Positions 52,659 through 63,701 of a stretch of DNA of 64,000 nt are shown piece by piece. The stretch is from SpSt-539 sp964549445 (lineage in GTDB: Bacteria > Planctomycetota > Phycisphaerae > UBA1845 > UTPLA1): the NCBI GenBank assembly GCA_964549445.1, contig CAZJVS010000014.1, forward strand, positions 1-64,000, given 5' to 3'. The translations under genes were made by a program, and so were the position numbers. Below the pieces are notes generated by a model that made no database searches, was not told where the DNA came from, and worked only from the letters and a program-made list of their open reading frames with translations. Position 1 is the stretch's first letter, and every line of letters starts with the position of its first letter.

Positions 52659-53408
52659 TCAGAGTCCTCGGCGGGTGTATTGGTCGGACGACTTGGCTTC
52701 GCGGATGGCACGGGCGATCTGGATTCCGCGGTGGCATTGCAGGGCCGCGAACAATGCGAGGACGATGAGCCAGATGTTTCGAAAGGCGAGGGCGAGGCCC
52801 ATGGCCGCGCCGGCGCCGAGCATTCCGATGGTGGCGGCGACTGTGAGGGCGCGTTCGAAGGTCATGAAGTACCAGAGGATGGACATGAGGATCTGGCCGC
52901 CGTCGAGCGGGTAGATGGGGAGCATGTTGAAGATGAGCAGGGCGGCGTTGATCCAGGCGACGGACTCGAGGAACTCGCGGAGGTCGGAGGAGGCGTTGGG
53001 CAGATACGATCCGGCGGCGAAGTAGGCGCCGATCGTGATGGGGAGGAGGACGACGTTGACGAGGGGGCCGGCGGCGATGGACCAGAGCGTAGCGCCGGGG
53101 CGATGCGGGGGCTGGACGAAGGCGACTCCGCCGAGGGGCCAGAGCATGATCTGATCGGCGCGGCCGCCGACCGAGCGGCAGGCGAGGGCGTGGCCGAACT
53201 CGTGGATGAGGACGATGGCGAAGAGGGCGAGGTATTCGGCGACGTTCCAGACCTGGGAGCGGTAGCTGCCGGCGCGGTCCTGGATTTCGTAGATGGCGAC
53301 GATGATCCAGGACCAGTGGAGGTAGACGTCGATGCCGCGGGCCTGGAACATGCGGATCGAGCCGCCGGGGGGCGGCCGGCGATCGTAGGGATCGTCGGTG
53401 TAGCTCAT
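52659..53408 (-). CDS. Site-2 protease family (M50) metalloprotease
   Basis: A 249-aa intramembrane zinc protease. The H-E-x-x-H zinc site is H69-E70-F-G-H73, and the third ligand is D169 in NMLPIYPLDGG. Six or so transmembrane helices, no PDZ or CBS domain (SpoIVFB/Rip3-type minimal form). Cleaves membrane-bound regulators; no candidate anti-sigma factor is adjacent. Confidence 0.9.
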   Translation of the reverse strand: MSYTDDPYDRRPPPGGSIRMFQARGIDVYLHWSWIIVAIYEIQDRAGSYRSQVWNVAEYLALFAIVLIHEFGHALACRSVGGRADQIMLWPLGGVAFVQPPHRPGATLWSIAAGPLVNVVLLPITIGAYFAAGSYLPNASSDLREFLESVAWINAALLIFNMLPIYPLDGGQILMSILWYFMTFERALTVAATIGMLGAGAAMGLALAFRNIWLIVLALFAALQCHRGIQIARAIREAKSSDQYTRRGL

Positions 53409-53504
53409 GGTGCTAGGGTAGCGGGGCGGGGCGTGGGCTCCAAACTTGTGGGGTTGGCGGGGGTTGTGCAGGGGTGGGCGAGGCGCGGTAGGATTCCGAG
53501 GAGC

Positions 53505-54290
53505 ATGACTGACACGCCGCCGAATCCCGCCGCCGCTGCTCGACGCAAGTCGCTGCTTCTTGCGATCGTCGGGTTGTTGTTGGTCCTTGTGGCGCCGTTT
53601 GCGCTTTTCCTGACGATGGAGAATGAGTTCATCCGCCGGACGATGTTCACGGCGTGGGTGTTCCTGGCGGCGGGCGTCGTGGCGACGGTGATGGCGCTGC
53701 GGGCTTCGCGGCGGATTCCGGTGCTGATCTTGTCGAGTCTGACGCTGGTGCTGGGCGCGTTGCTCGTGGTTTCATTCACGGTGTTCACGAAGCTGCCCGC
53801 GGCGACGACGATCAACCAGCTTGCGATAGCGCCGGACTTCACGCTGCCGGACCAGGAGGGGAAGCCGGTTTCACTCAGCGATTTGCGAGGGCGGGATCGG
53901 GTGTTGCTGGTCTTTTATCGTGGTCATTGGTGAGCGGCGTGCGTGGCGGAGCTCCGCGGGCTCGGAGCTATCAATGATCAGCTTGCACAGCAGGGGGTTC
54001 GGTTGATCGCCCTGTCGGTCGATGCGCCGAAGGATTCGAAGCGGGTGGTCGAGAAGAACAAGCTGCCGTTTCCGATTTTGGCGGATGAGCAGCGCGAGGT
54101 GCTGCGTTCGTACGGCTTGGTGCATGCCAAGGGCGGGCCGGGCGGATCGGACGTCGCGATTCCGGCGGACATTCTCATCGATCGGGACGGGAAGATTCTC
54201 TGGAAGCATGTCAGCGCGAAGGTGACGGACCGGCCGTACACCGAGGAATTACTCGACGTGGTCGCACGATTCCCGAAGCCCGCCGCCTAA
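53505..54290 (+). CDS. Membrane-anchored peroxiredoxin, probable selenoprotein (U143-A-A-C146)
   Basis: A 261-aa protein if the in-frame TGA at 53931-53933 is read as selenocysteine. Residues 1-95 hold three transmembrane helices; from about 108 a peroxiredoxin/AhpC-TSA domain follows (APDFTLPDQEGKPVSLSDL, VLLVFYRGHW-[U]-AACVAEL). The TGA falls exactly where homologues have the first Cys of C-x-x-C after F-Y-R-G-H-W, and the second Cys (C146) is kept. After the TGA the frame stays open for 118 residues with normal family sequence (IALSVDAPKDSKRVV, LADEQREVLRSYG). A 7-bp hairpin starts 16 nt after the TGA. GAGGAG precedes ATG 53505. Confidence 0.82.
53950..53969 (+). promoter_or_regulatory. 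Candidate bacterial SECIS hairpin
   Basis: AGCTCCG-CGGGCT-CGGAGCT forms a perfect 7-bp stem with a 6-nt loop that has G's, 16 nt downstream of the TGA. The distance and loop agree with known bacterial SECIS elements bound by SelB. It is within the coding region, as required in bacteria. Confidence 0.65.
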
Positions 54291-54891
54291 GTTCGAGCGA
54301 TTTTTTCTTCGAGTGCAACCAGCCGAGCGCGGACCCGCAGGTACTCGGGGTCGGTCCGGTCGGACTTTGGAACGCGATTCAGCAGTGTTCGCACGCGCTG
54401 GAATTGTTTGGCGGTCATTGCACCGCGCGCGATCAGTTCCAAGCAGCATTCGGCAAAGTCGATGAGCTGGGTGACGCTCGGCGTCCGGATTTGGCAGAAT
54501 TCAATGTAACGCTCTCGTAGTCGGGCGATGCCCTGTGATCGCTTGCGGCATGGCGGGCATCGAACGCAATCCACCTCGAGCGGAAACTGCAATTCCTCGT
54601 ACCAGTGCTTCTGTTCCTCAGCAAAGAAGTGAAGGACCTCTTGCAGTCGCGGCAGACTCGCTTGACGTCAATGTAATGCGTCACCGGATTTCGATAAGTA
54701 TTCGGGCGCCAATGCTGATTGCGCATGCGCGCCTTGATTGCGGTGTTCGGAAACCTGCACTTTCGCGATGAGTGCCAGTGGAAGTGGACTTTCAGATGGT
54801 CTTCGGTTGGATTGAGACCGGTGATCTGAGGGCGCTTGCCATAGCGCGGGTGCGGGACGTAGGCGTCGTAGTTTTCGCGTTTCGGGTTCAT
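54287..54891 (-). pseudogene. Zinc-ribbon protein with a frameshift
   Basis: Two overlapping minus-strand frames together make one known type of protein. Frame A (from 54891) reads up to YIDVKRVCRDCKRSF; frame B then reads FAEEQKHWYEELQFPLEVD, CVRCPPCRKR and on to the stop at 54287. In intact homologues these join without interruption as one zinc-ribbon domain (CxxC ... CVRCxxCR). The break lies at about 54626-54640 and needs a one-base change. Either a pseudogene or a sequencing error. Confidence 0.8.
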
Positions 54892-54965
54892 CGCGCGCGT
54901 TCCAAGTGATGCCGGTCAGAATAGCGAAATCTGAACCGAAACGCGCTACCGGGCTTAGTCAACAC

Positions 54966-57202
54966 CTACTCGGAGAGCGTCACGCCAATCACGCCGAACG
55001 GCATTTTTGTCACGGATTTCAGCAGGACGCCGCGGTCGTCGGACCAGCTTCGGCTTTCGAATTTGCCGATGGGGATTTCCANNNNNNNNNNNNNNNNNNN
55101 NNNNNNNNNNNNNNNNNNNNNNNNNNNNNNNNNNNNNNNNNNNNNNNNNNNNNNNNNNNNNNNNNNNNNNNNNNNNNNNNNACGCCGCGGTCGTCGGACC
55201 AGCTTCGGCTTTCGAATTTGCCGATGGGGATTTCCATGACCGAGACGAACTGACGGGCTTTGACCTTCTTGCCGCCGGGGCGTTCGAGTTCGGCGTCGGC
55301 TTCGCGGCTGAGGGTTAGCTTGACGACTTCGAGCCGCCAACTGGGGATGCCGAAGCCGATGGCGGCGAGTTCGCGGGTCTCGCCGACGGCGATGGGATTC
55401 TTATTGGTGGCAAAGAAGTCCATGGCGGAGGAGGGGCCGGTCATGATCGAATGCTTGGGGATTGCGAGTGATTGGCGGGCCTCGGGTTCTTTGCCGACGG
55501 TGGCCGTAGCTTCGATCTTGCCGTCGGCTGCGACGTAGGTGGCGACGGTGGGAGAATCGCGCTGCTCGCGCCAGTCGATCTTTTGCAAGGCGTAGGCGGG
55601 ATCGGTCTGCATCTTGATGACGCAGGGGGCGGACCATCCACCCTTCGGCCGAACGTGGGCCATGAGGTGGTAGCCGGTGTCGGACTTGCTGATGACGAAG
55701 TCTTCGTCGCCGGCGTCGCTGTCGTTGAAGGTCAGGGTGTAGCGGCCGCGGGCGAGGACTTCGCCGGGGACTTCGAGCTTGACGGTTTCGACGGCGTCGG
55801 ATTTTCCGGAGGCGGCGTCGCGGGCTTCGCGGAGGAGCTTGTTGAGGCGGGCGCGGTCGTAGTATTTGCCGCGGAGGAAGACGGCGTCGATCTGTTTTGC
55901 GTTCTTGATGTCGGTCAGCGGGTTGGCGCGGACGAGTACGAGCGAGGCGTCTTTGCCTTCCTTGATCGAACCGAGACGGTCGGCGACGCCGAAGAACTTT
56001 GCGGGGACGAGGGTGGCGGATTTCAGGACTTCGGCGGAGGGGATGCCGGCGTCCTGAAAGAGGGCCATCTCGTCGTGGAGCGAGGAGCCGGCGAAGACGT
56101 AGGGGTTGGCGAGGTCGGTGCCGCAGATGAGCGGAACGCCGGCGCGGTGAAGCTCGGCGACCATCTGCTTCATGAAGGGAACGCCGCGGCCGGCGAACTT
56201 GCCGAAATCGCCGTACTTTCCGCCTTCCCAGAATTTTGCCATCGAGGGGCTAACGTATTGCATGCGGCGGTCTTTCTTCGCCTTCGGGTCGCTCATGCGA
56301 CTGATGCCCTGGAAGACGACGAGCGTGGGGCAGTGGACCATGCCGGAATCGCGGGCGAGCTTTAGCAGGGCGTCGAGCTTGGCGCGGTCGACCTTTGGCA
56401 ACAGCGTCCACGACTTGAAGCCCTCGATGTGAGAGTGCATGGGCTGGGTCGCGGTGACGGCGGAGCCGGCGAGCCGGCCAATGGCATTGCCGAAGCCCGT
56501 CAGGTGTTCGCAGGAGGCCTGGCCGGCTTTCATGGCTTCTTCGAGAGGGACGGATTCGGGGACGTGGCCGACCGGTTTGAGGCCGCGCTTTTTTGCTTCG
56601 TCGAGGATGGCGAGGTACACGTCGTGCTTGAGCATGGAGTAGACTTTGATCTGGTTGACGCCGGCGTCGGCAAGCTTGTTGACGGCGGCGCGGCCCTGGT
56701 CGGGGGTGTCGCAGACTTCGGAGAAGGGCCAGACGGGCGGGCTGCCGTCGCAGATAGCGCCGGTGGCGATCATCTCGGGGCCGAGCTGTTTGCCGGTGTT
56801 GAGCTTGTCGCGGGTTTCGAGGATCGACGCGGTGAAGCCGGCCATGTCGCGGACGAAGGTGACGCCGTTGGCGATGAAGAGGCGGCCGTAGGTCTCGGGG
56901 TCGACGTAGTGGACGTGTGAGTCGAAGAGGCCGGGCATGAGATAGAGGCCGTCGGCGGGGATGACGCGGTAGTCGGCGGGTGGTTGGACGTCGGAGTCGG
57001 GACCGATGCGGGCGATCTTGCCGCTGGCGATGAGGACGGTCTGGTTCGGGATGGGCTTGCCGGCTTCGACGTCGATGACCGTCACGTTGCGAATGGCGTA
57101 GCCCGGGGGCGCGGCACGGAGCAATGCAGGCGCGAGGAGAACGGTCATGACGAGCATCAGGGGGGACAGTCGGAGCGGAGATCGATCGCTTCGCATGCGC
57201 AT
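54966..57202 (-). CDS. Secreted amidohydrolase, interrupted by assembly gap
   Basis: A metal-dependent hydrolase of the imidazolonepropionase-like family with signal 1-30. The metal site starts FDSHVHYV, then KPVGHVPES, ASCEHLTGFG and GTDLANPYVF; LYLMPGLFDSHVH is the family signature. A C-terminal beta-rich domain of about 190 residues follows (TLTFNDSDAGDEDF). GGGAG precedes ATG 57202. The 100-N gap lies near the 3' end; if the 55-bp duplicate flanking it is merged, the frame runs on to a stop at 54966, giving 693 aa. Confidence 0.85.
55082..55181. other. Assembly gap of 100 N
   Basis: Exactly 100 N's. The 55 bp before (55027-55081) and after (55182-55236) are identical, so the two contigs overlap by 55 bp and the gap is not real sequence. 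Confidence 0.95.
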
Positions 57203-57316
57203 TTCAAGCTCCCAATGTGAAGGTCCGCGGAGGCGGAGAAAGACATGACCGCTGCCCGGATCAACGCAGGAATGCGGTCGCGCTTTCGCGTACCGGCATG
57301 TTAGAATGAAATGACC

Positions 57317-57913
57317 ATGGCCGTCATGCCGCTTGCTGCTGATACCCGCGACCTCTGCATTGCGGGGTATTCGGCGGCACATGCGCGATATGTTCAGTCG
57401 TGGATTCGGTCGGACCGTGAGCTGCTGTGGCTGGCGCCGGCGACGCCGCCGCCGGTTACGGCCGAGAAGGTCGATGGGTGGTCGCGGGCCGATCAGCACC
57501 GGTTTCTGTTGTGGAATGCTCCGCTGAACCGGCCGGTCGGATACGCGGAGTTGGACTTTCTTTCGCCGGCCCGCGACCAAATGTGGATCGGGCACTTCAT
57601 CCTTGCGCCGCAGGTACGCGGGTGCGGACTTTCGCTCACGTTTGCGTCGACGCTGCTTCACCTGGCGTTCGACCGGTTCGAGGCGGCGAGGGTGCTGTTG
57701 CTTGTTTTTCCGGACAACGCGGCGGCCGTTCGGTGCTACACGCGGGTGGGGTTCACCGCGGACGGGGAAGAGCGGAAGCAGTTTGAGCACGATGACTCGG
57801 TGCACGTGCTGCTGCGGATGGTGCTGGATCGGGCGCGGTATCGGCGGCTGGCCGGCAGTGCGGCTATTCCGCCGAGGCACCTGCCGCTGATTTCCGGTTC
57901 GGTCGCTGGCTAG
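57317..57913 (+). CDS. GNAT acetyltransferase
   Basis: A 198-aa N-acetyltransferase. Motif A reads WIGHFILAPQVRGCGLSLTF, with V-R-G-C-G-L in place of the usual R-G-x-G; motif B has VFPDNAAAVRCYTRVGF. ATG 57317 or ATG 57311. Acceptor unknown. Confidence 0.8.
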   Translation: MAVMPLAADTRDLCIAGYSAAHARYVQSWIRSDRELLWLAPATPPPVTAEKVDGWSRADQHRFLLWNAPLNRPVGYAELDFLSPARDQMWIGHFILAPQVRGCGLSLTFASTLLHLAFDRFEAARVLLLVFPDNAAAVRCYTRVGFTADGEERKQFEHDDSVHVLLRMVLDRARYRRLAGSAAIPPRHLPLISGSVAG

Positions 57914-58400
57914 GCACGGCCTCGGGCTTGGCAGGTGTTTATCTGTGCACGCTCTGTGGGTGGACGCACATTGCAGGCGCGGCATCGGCCGGTCCAATAA
58001 CCGCAAATGCTGCCAACCTTTTGGTCCCGATACCTGTCATATATTCAAACATCCAAGAGAGCGTGGCTTAGGGCACTGCCGAGTTGGCACGCGGCGAATC
58101 CGTGCGGTGTGCAACAGAGCGGATTGCATGATTCTATGACAGGGTGTTGCTACTTGAATCGTCTCGAATCCGGTGTTTTCTGGAATAACTGAGCGGATTT
58201 GTGTTGCACGATTTGAACGAGTTTTGTATGATTGAGATGGCAGCAATGGTTCACGGCAGTGAACCCGCACTGCCGAAGCTACGTATAAGTATCTAGTCAT
58301 CGGCGTGGAACTCGGTTTTTCGGGCGTTGTGGTCGGGGAGGCGGCTGGCCCGAAAAGTGCAAGGTTTACGGCGATGCAACTTAGGGAATCGAGAGAACCC
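57914..58400. other. Intergenic region upstream of the sigma factor
   Basis: About 490 bp, lower in GC than the genes. TTGCAC (58205-58210) and TATGAT (58228-58233) are 17 nt apart and could drive the sigma factor gene. An open frame reaches back to 58305, so the true start could be upstream of 58401. I see no other gene. Confidence 0.5.
58205..58233 (+). promoter_or_regulatory. Possible sigma factor gene promoter
   Basis: TTGCAC, 17-nt spacer, TATGAT; a good -10 but a weak -35. It would give a leader of about 160 nt before ATG 58401. Confidence 0.4.
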
Positions 58401-59234
58401 ATGCGGCGCGTTGTGACGAAAAGTTCGAAGTCCAATCGGATTGCAGGTTGGCTGCACCCTCCGCCTTACATCATGAACGCGGAGCTGAAGCGGCCGGCGA
58501 CCGAGCGGAACCTGTTCGAGAGCTGGACCGAGCTGCCCCGCAACGGCGGGCGGATCGACCATCGTGAAGAGACGCTGCGCTTCAAGCAGCTTCATTATTG
58601 TGCGTATCGGTTGAGCCGGCTTTACACGCAGGCGGTGAAGTCGTATCGGCCGTCGATCAACAAGGAATATGCACGCTGGGTCAGCCGGTATCACAGCATT
58701 CGGCAGCGGCTGATCGATGCGAACCTGGGACTGGTGTATGACCTGATCGGCCGGAGCCGGTTCAACAGTCTCGATCGCGATGAGATGGCGAGCGAGGGCA
58801 TGATGGCTTTGCTGCGGGCGGTCGATACGTTTGACCCGTGGCGGGGCTTTCGGTTCAGCACGTACGCGTGCAATGCGATCCTGCGGGCGTTCTCGCGGGC
58901 GGCGCTGCGGGATTCGCGGCGGCGCTCGACGCTGTCGGGTCCGTTCGATCCGGAGTTCGAGAAGAGCGACCTGCCGGAGACGACGCGAGCCGAGAACGAG
59001 ATGCTGTACCTCGAGCGACTGGGCGACATCATGCGTGACAATCGCGCCGAGTTGTCGACGGTCGAGCAGGAAGTGCTGTCGAAGCGCTTCCCGAACATCG
59101 AGGACGATGAGCGTCTGACGCTGGATCGGATCGGCCGGCAGATGCGCGTCAGCAAGGAGCGCGTGCGTCAGATCCAGCTTGCGGCGCTGCACAAGCTCCG
59201 CAAGGCGATCGAGGACGACAATGTTCTGAAGTAA
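58401..59234 (+). CDS. Sigma-70 family RNA polymerase sigma factor
   Basis: A 277-aa sigma factor with region 2 (ANLGLVYDLIGR, DEMASEGMMALLRAVDTFDP, FRFSTYACNAILRAFSRA) and region 4 (LTLDRIGRQMRVSKERVRQIQLAALHKL). Region 1.1 and most of region 3 are absent, so it is an alternative sigma factor in a group 2/3 style. GAGAGAA supports ATG 58401; ATG 58374 and 58305 are also open. Its regulon is unknown. Confidence 0.9.
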   Translation: MRRVVTKSSKSNRIAGWLHPPPYIMNAELKRPATERNLFESWTELPRNGGRIDHREETLRFKQLHYCAYRLSRLYTQAVKSYRPSINKEYARWVSRYHSIRQRLIDANLGLVYDLIGRSRFNSLDRDEMASEGMMALLRAVDTFDPWRGFRFSTYACNAILRAFSRAALRDSRRRSTLSGPFDPEFEKSDLPETTRAENEMLYLERLGDIMRDNRAELSTVEQEVLSKRFPNIEDDERLTLDRIGRQMRVSKERVRQIQLAALHKLRKAIEDDNVLK

Positions 59235-59264
59235 TGGCGGCGGAGGCCGCAACGCTGTTAACAC

Positions 59265-59299
59265 AAGAGGCCGATCCGCGGTGGATCGGCCTCTTTTTT
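59265..59299 (+). terminator. Sigma factor gene terminator
   Basis: AAGAGGCCGATCC / GGATCGGCCTCTT, a perfect 13-bp stem with a 5-nt loop followed by T's. Confidence 0.9.
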
Positions 59300-59324
59300 G
59301 TTGCGCTGTGATGGGATCGTGAAG

Positions 59325-60068
59325 TTAACGGCGGCGGCGACGGATCCGCCGGACGGTCGCGACGCAGGCCAGGGCGCCGAACGTTGCGACCATGAAGGGC
59401 ATCATGCCGCCGGTGCCGCAGAAGACGATCTGGAAACAGTTGACACTGTCAGGAAGACCCAGATCGTTGTTTCCAATGAGCTTCTCCGTACACAACCATT
59501 CTTCAACGGCGGATTTGTATGCAGTCCAATCGAGTAACTCACCGGTCGGGATTTGGCCGGAGTGAACACCGCCGGCAGGAACCTTGCCGGCGTTGATCGT
59601 CCCGCCGAGGCCGCCACCGGTGGTATCCGGACCATTAAAGAAACACCATTGCACCAGGGGCTGTTTGTCCGCGCCTTCGCCCACGGAATGCGTATACAAC
59701 ATGAACCCCGTGCCCGTCGAGGCGCCGGAAATAAGGTGATCCCGGATGAGATTGGGGTCGGAGAAGAAGTTCCAGTTGTCTTCAGCTGGAGGCAGGTGCC
59801 AAGTCGGTGAGGTGAAACCCAAGATGGTTGAAGTATGACAGGTGGTGCAGGTTGAATTCCTGTCGGGGTGGCCGCCGCCCGCAATGAAAGTGCTCTTTCG
59901 GTTATCAAAGTCGTGACAGTTTACGCAGCGATTCTGACTAAGAAACGGCGTCCATACCTTGTCCGCGAAGGTTTTCTGGGCTCTCTCAAGCCCGCCGGGT
60001 GTGTTCCCACATCCCGTTCCAATGAGGAGAGCGGCGACCGAAATAAACGAGACTCGCAAGTATTTCAT
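59325..60068 (-). CDS. Di-heme c-type cytochrome lipoprotein with C-terminal anchor
   Basis: A 247-aa exported protein. Lipobox L-I-G-T-G-C20. Two heme-binding motifs, CVNCH (48-52) and CTTCH (74-78). The C-terminus is CGTGGMMPF, a hydrophobic helix and an Arg-rich end (RRIRRRRR), like a sorting signal and similar to the tail of the protein at 4631-6097. GGAG precedes the ATG. A surface electron-transfer or sensing role is plausible. No oxidase genes adjacent. Confidence 0.78.
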   Translation of the reverse strand: MKYLRVSFISVAALLIGTGCGNTPGGLERAQKTFADKVWTPFLSQNRCVNCHDFDNRKSTFIAGGGHPDRNSTCTTCHTSTILGFTSPTWHLPPAEDNWNFFSDPNLIRDHLISGASTGTGFMLYTHSVGEGADKQPLVQWCFFNGPDTTGGGLGGTINAGKVPAGGVHSGQIPTGELLDWTAYKSAVEEWLCTEKLIGNNDLGLPDSVNCFQIVFCGTGGMMPFMVATFGALACVATVRRIRRRRR

Positions 60069-60392
60069 TGAATCGCTCCACCCTTCATGAGCCCGCTTGC
60101 CATTTTCTTAGTTTCGTCTGAGCCGACATTTCCCAGGCGACCTTGACCGGCTACGTCGCCGGATCATGATTCGCTATTGTACCGTCGCCCACCCTACGTC
60201 TACCTCATTTTCGAGCTTTTTCTGGTCTTGCGGGCCAAGAAGGCCACTTTCTGGCGTTCCAAAGGAGCTTTTTGACGTCGTGTCTCGTGATCGGCACAGG
60301 GTTTCCCCGTGGAAATCCGGGTAAATACGAGAGGTCAATCCGCGGTGGATCGGCTTCTTTATTGGGTATGCGTATTCGGGGCGCTGCCGACG
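60069..60392. other. Intergenic region
   Basis: About 320 bp between the cytochrome gene and the end of rho. It holds ATCCGCGGTGGATCGGC (60338-60354), identical over 17 bp to the centre of the sigma factor terminator; on the minus strand it could be the degenerate rho terminator. I see no gene. Confidence 0.6.
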
Positions 60393-61937
<1,545 letters not shown>

Positions 61938-62104
61938 GATGTTCAAAACCTCCGTGTGTCTAGAAAGGTGAATCGTGCGTTTGGTGTATTGGCGAACCTG
62001 CTGCTATTGGTCTCTCGCCCGCGATGATCGGCACGACGTGTTCGTTCTTGGAATCTCGACGCGATCGCCCGGAAGGGAGCGAGGCAAGGTCGATCAACGC
62101 CAGC

Positions 62105-62728
62105 TTACACCATCGAACCCGTGCCGGAAACAATCCTGGAAAAGATGGCTTCGACCGTCTGCCGAAGCGTGCCCAAGTCGGAGTTGTTTATACAAACATG
62201 ATCCGCTCGGGCTCGTTTGAAATCAAGGGGTCGCTGAAATTTTTCGCGACGTTCGAGTTCTTCGCGCGACCAGCCCCGCGTGACGCGGACGCGCTCGACG
62301 CGCGTTTCCACGTCCGAGTCTACAAAGATGACGCTGTCGCACAGCCGATCCAGCTCCGTCTCGTAGAGAAGCGGAGAATCGATCACGATCATTCGGATGG
62401 CGGGGTCGCTTTGAAACTGCTCTAGCAATCTTAACCGATGCTGAGCGATTCTAGGATGGGTCAGCGCTTCCAGCCGGGATCGCTCGGCTTCATTGGAAAA
62501 TACGATACGAGAAACGGCCTGGCGATCAATCGTGCCGTCCTTACGCAGAATGGCCGGGCCCCACCAATGGACGAGGGTATCTTTAACTTCTTTATTTTCA
62601 AGCTCTTGACGGTTTAGTTCGTCGGACGAGATGATGGCGGCGCCGAGGCCTGCGAGGAGGCGGGCGACTTCGCTCTTTCCGGAGCCGATGCCGCCGGCAA
62701 GTCCCACTATCGGTTTTCGCGTGGCCAT
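62105..62728 (-). CDS. coaE: Dephospho-CoA kinase
   Basis: A 207-aa kinase for the last step of CoA synthesis. P-loop GLAGGIGSGKS, then the substrate block D-E-L-N-R and LTHPRI, and VIDSPLLYE. Length is normal. ATG 62728 was chosen; a TTG 33 nt upstream is possible. Upstream of rho on the same strand. Confidence 0.93.
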   Translation of the reverse strand: MATRKPIVGLAGGIGSGKSEVARLLAGLGAAIISSDELNRQELENKEVKDTLVHWWGPAILRKDGTIDRQAVSRIVFSNEAERSRLEALTHPRIAQHRLRLLEQFQSDPAIRMIVIDSPLLYETELDRLCDSVIFVDSDVETRVERVRVTRGWSREELERREKFQRPLDFKRARADHVCINNSDLGTLRQTVEAIFSRIVSGTGSMV

Positions 62729-62966
62729 CTTCTGATTTGCCCAATTTCCCACTTTTTGCAATGCACGACGGTCATGGACCTGGGGGAGCTGCGGCTACCG
62801 GTTTTTCGATGGGGTGTCTCGCGTGGACATGGCGGTCCGGGCTTTGGACGCCGGGGCAGTATAGTCGCGCTGCCCGTGTTTGTCATGACAAAAGAGAGCG
62901 GCCCCGACCGCGATCGGCCGGGGCCGCAACCGTGCATCTCGTCTTCCGCTTCGTCGCGGTGTCGCG

Positions 62967-63536
62967 TCAGCGACCGTTGCCGAAGCGGAAGTTGAAGTTC
63001 ATGGCGAGTCCGCGCGGCGGGCCGCAGGGTTCCCAGCAACCGGGTCGGACGCAGACGCGCTCTTGTACCGTGCGGGTGCAGGCCGGTTTCACGCAGACCT
63101 GGCGCGTCACGGTGTCCCAGTAGCCGGGGCGGACGCAGACGCGTTCGCAGATGGTGTTCCAGTAGCCGGGCCGCACGATGACCGGTTGAGGTTGCACGCA
63201 GGCGGCGGCGACCTGAACGCGGCGATTGCCGAAGCTGAGGCCGGCGACCGGCGCGGGGCGATACTCGACGACCGGTTCGACCCAGACGCGGCGTGTGCGT
63301 ACTTCGAAGACGGGCTCGATCCAGACGCGCTCGGTGCGTGTTTCGAAGACGGCCGGCTCGGTGATGGTGCGCGTTCGCATTTCGTAGACCGGCTCGACCC
63401 AGCGGGTGTTCGGGCCGCGATTGGGGCCCGGGCGATAATCGGGTCCGGCGATCGCCGACGACCCCGCGGCCAGCACGCCGGCCAGCATCGTTGTCACGCC
63501 CAAGCTCATCCGACCATTCGAGCCATGCCCAAACAT
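62967..63536 (-). CDS. Secreted repeat protein (Val/Arg/Tyr/Cys-rich)
   Basis: A 189-aa exported protein with signal 1-30. Two sets of internal repeats follow: E-P-V-Y/F/V-E-x-R-T-R-x-x-x (about 45-95), then V-x-x-G-Y-W-x-T-x-x-x-x-V-C-V (about 120-180) with six cysteines. Such repeats are common in planctomycete surface proteins; the role is unknown. GGAGAAACAC precedes the ATG. Confidence 0.7.
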   Translation of the reverse strand: MFGHGSNGRMSLGVTTMLAGVLAAGSSAIAGPDYRPGPNRGPNTRWVEPVYEMRTRTITEPAVFETRTERVWIEPVFEVRTRRVWVEPVVEYRPAPVAGLSFGNRRVQVAAACVQPQPVIVRPGYWNTICERVCVRPGYWDTVTRQVCVKPACTRTVQERVCVRPGCWEPCGPPRGLAMNFNFRFGNGR

Positions 63537-63701
63537 GTGTTTCTCCTTTTCGCCGCGGCACTCGCCGCTGCTATGCGGATAGACACAGGGCGGGCGGCGT
63601 GGTTGGCTTGCAATAAACAAGCCGCGGCAGCGTTTGCGCGGCCGGTAACAGACGAGCGTGAACCGGATTGTGGAGCGCGTGAGAGTTTCAATCGGGAGTC
63701 G

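Noticed and set aside
54966..55340. Coding frames running through the N-run as separate genes
   Set aside because: They are the two ends of one amidohydrolase gene split by an assembly artefact.
57302..57307. TAGAAT as a promoter of a leaderless acetyltransferase mRNA
   Set aside because: No -35 box at the right distance; the match is only a hexamer.
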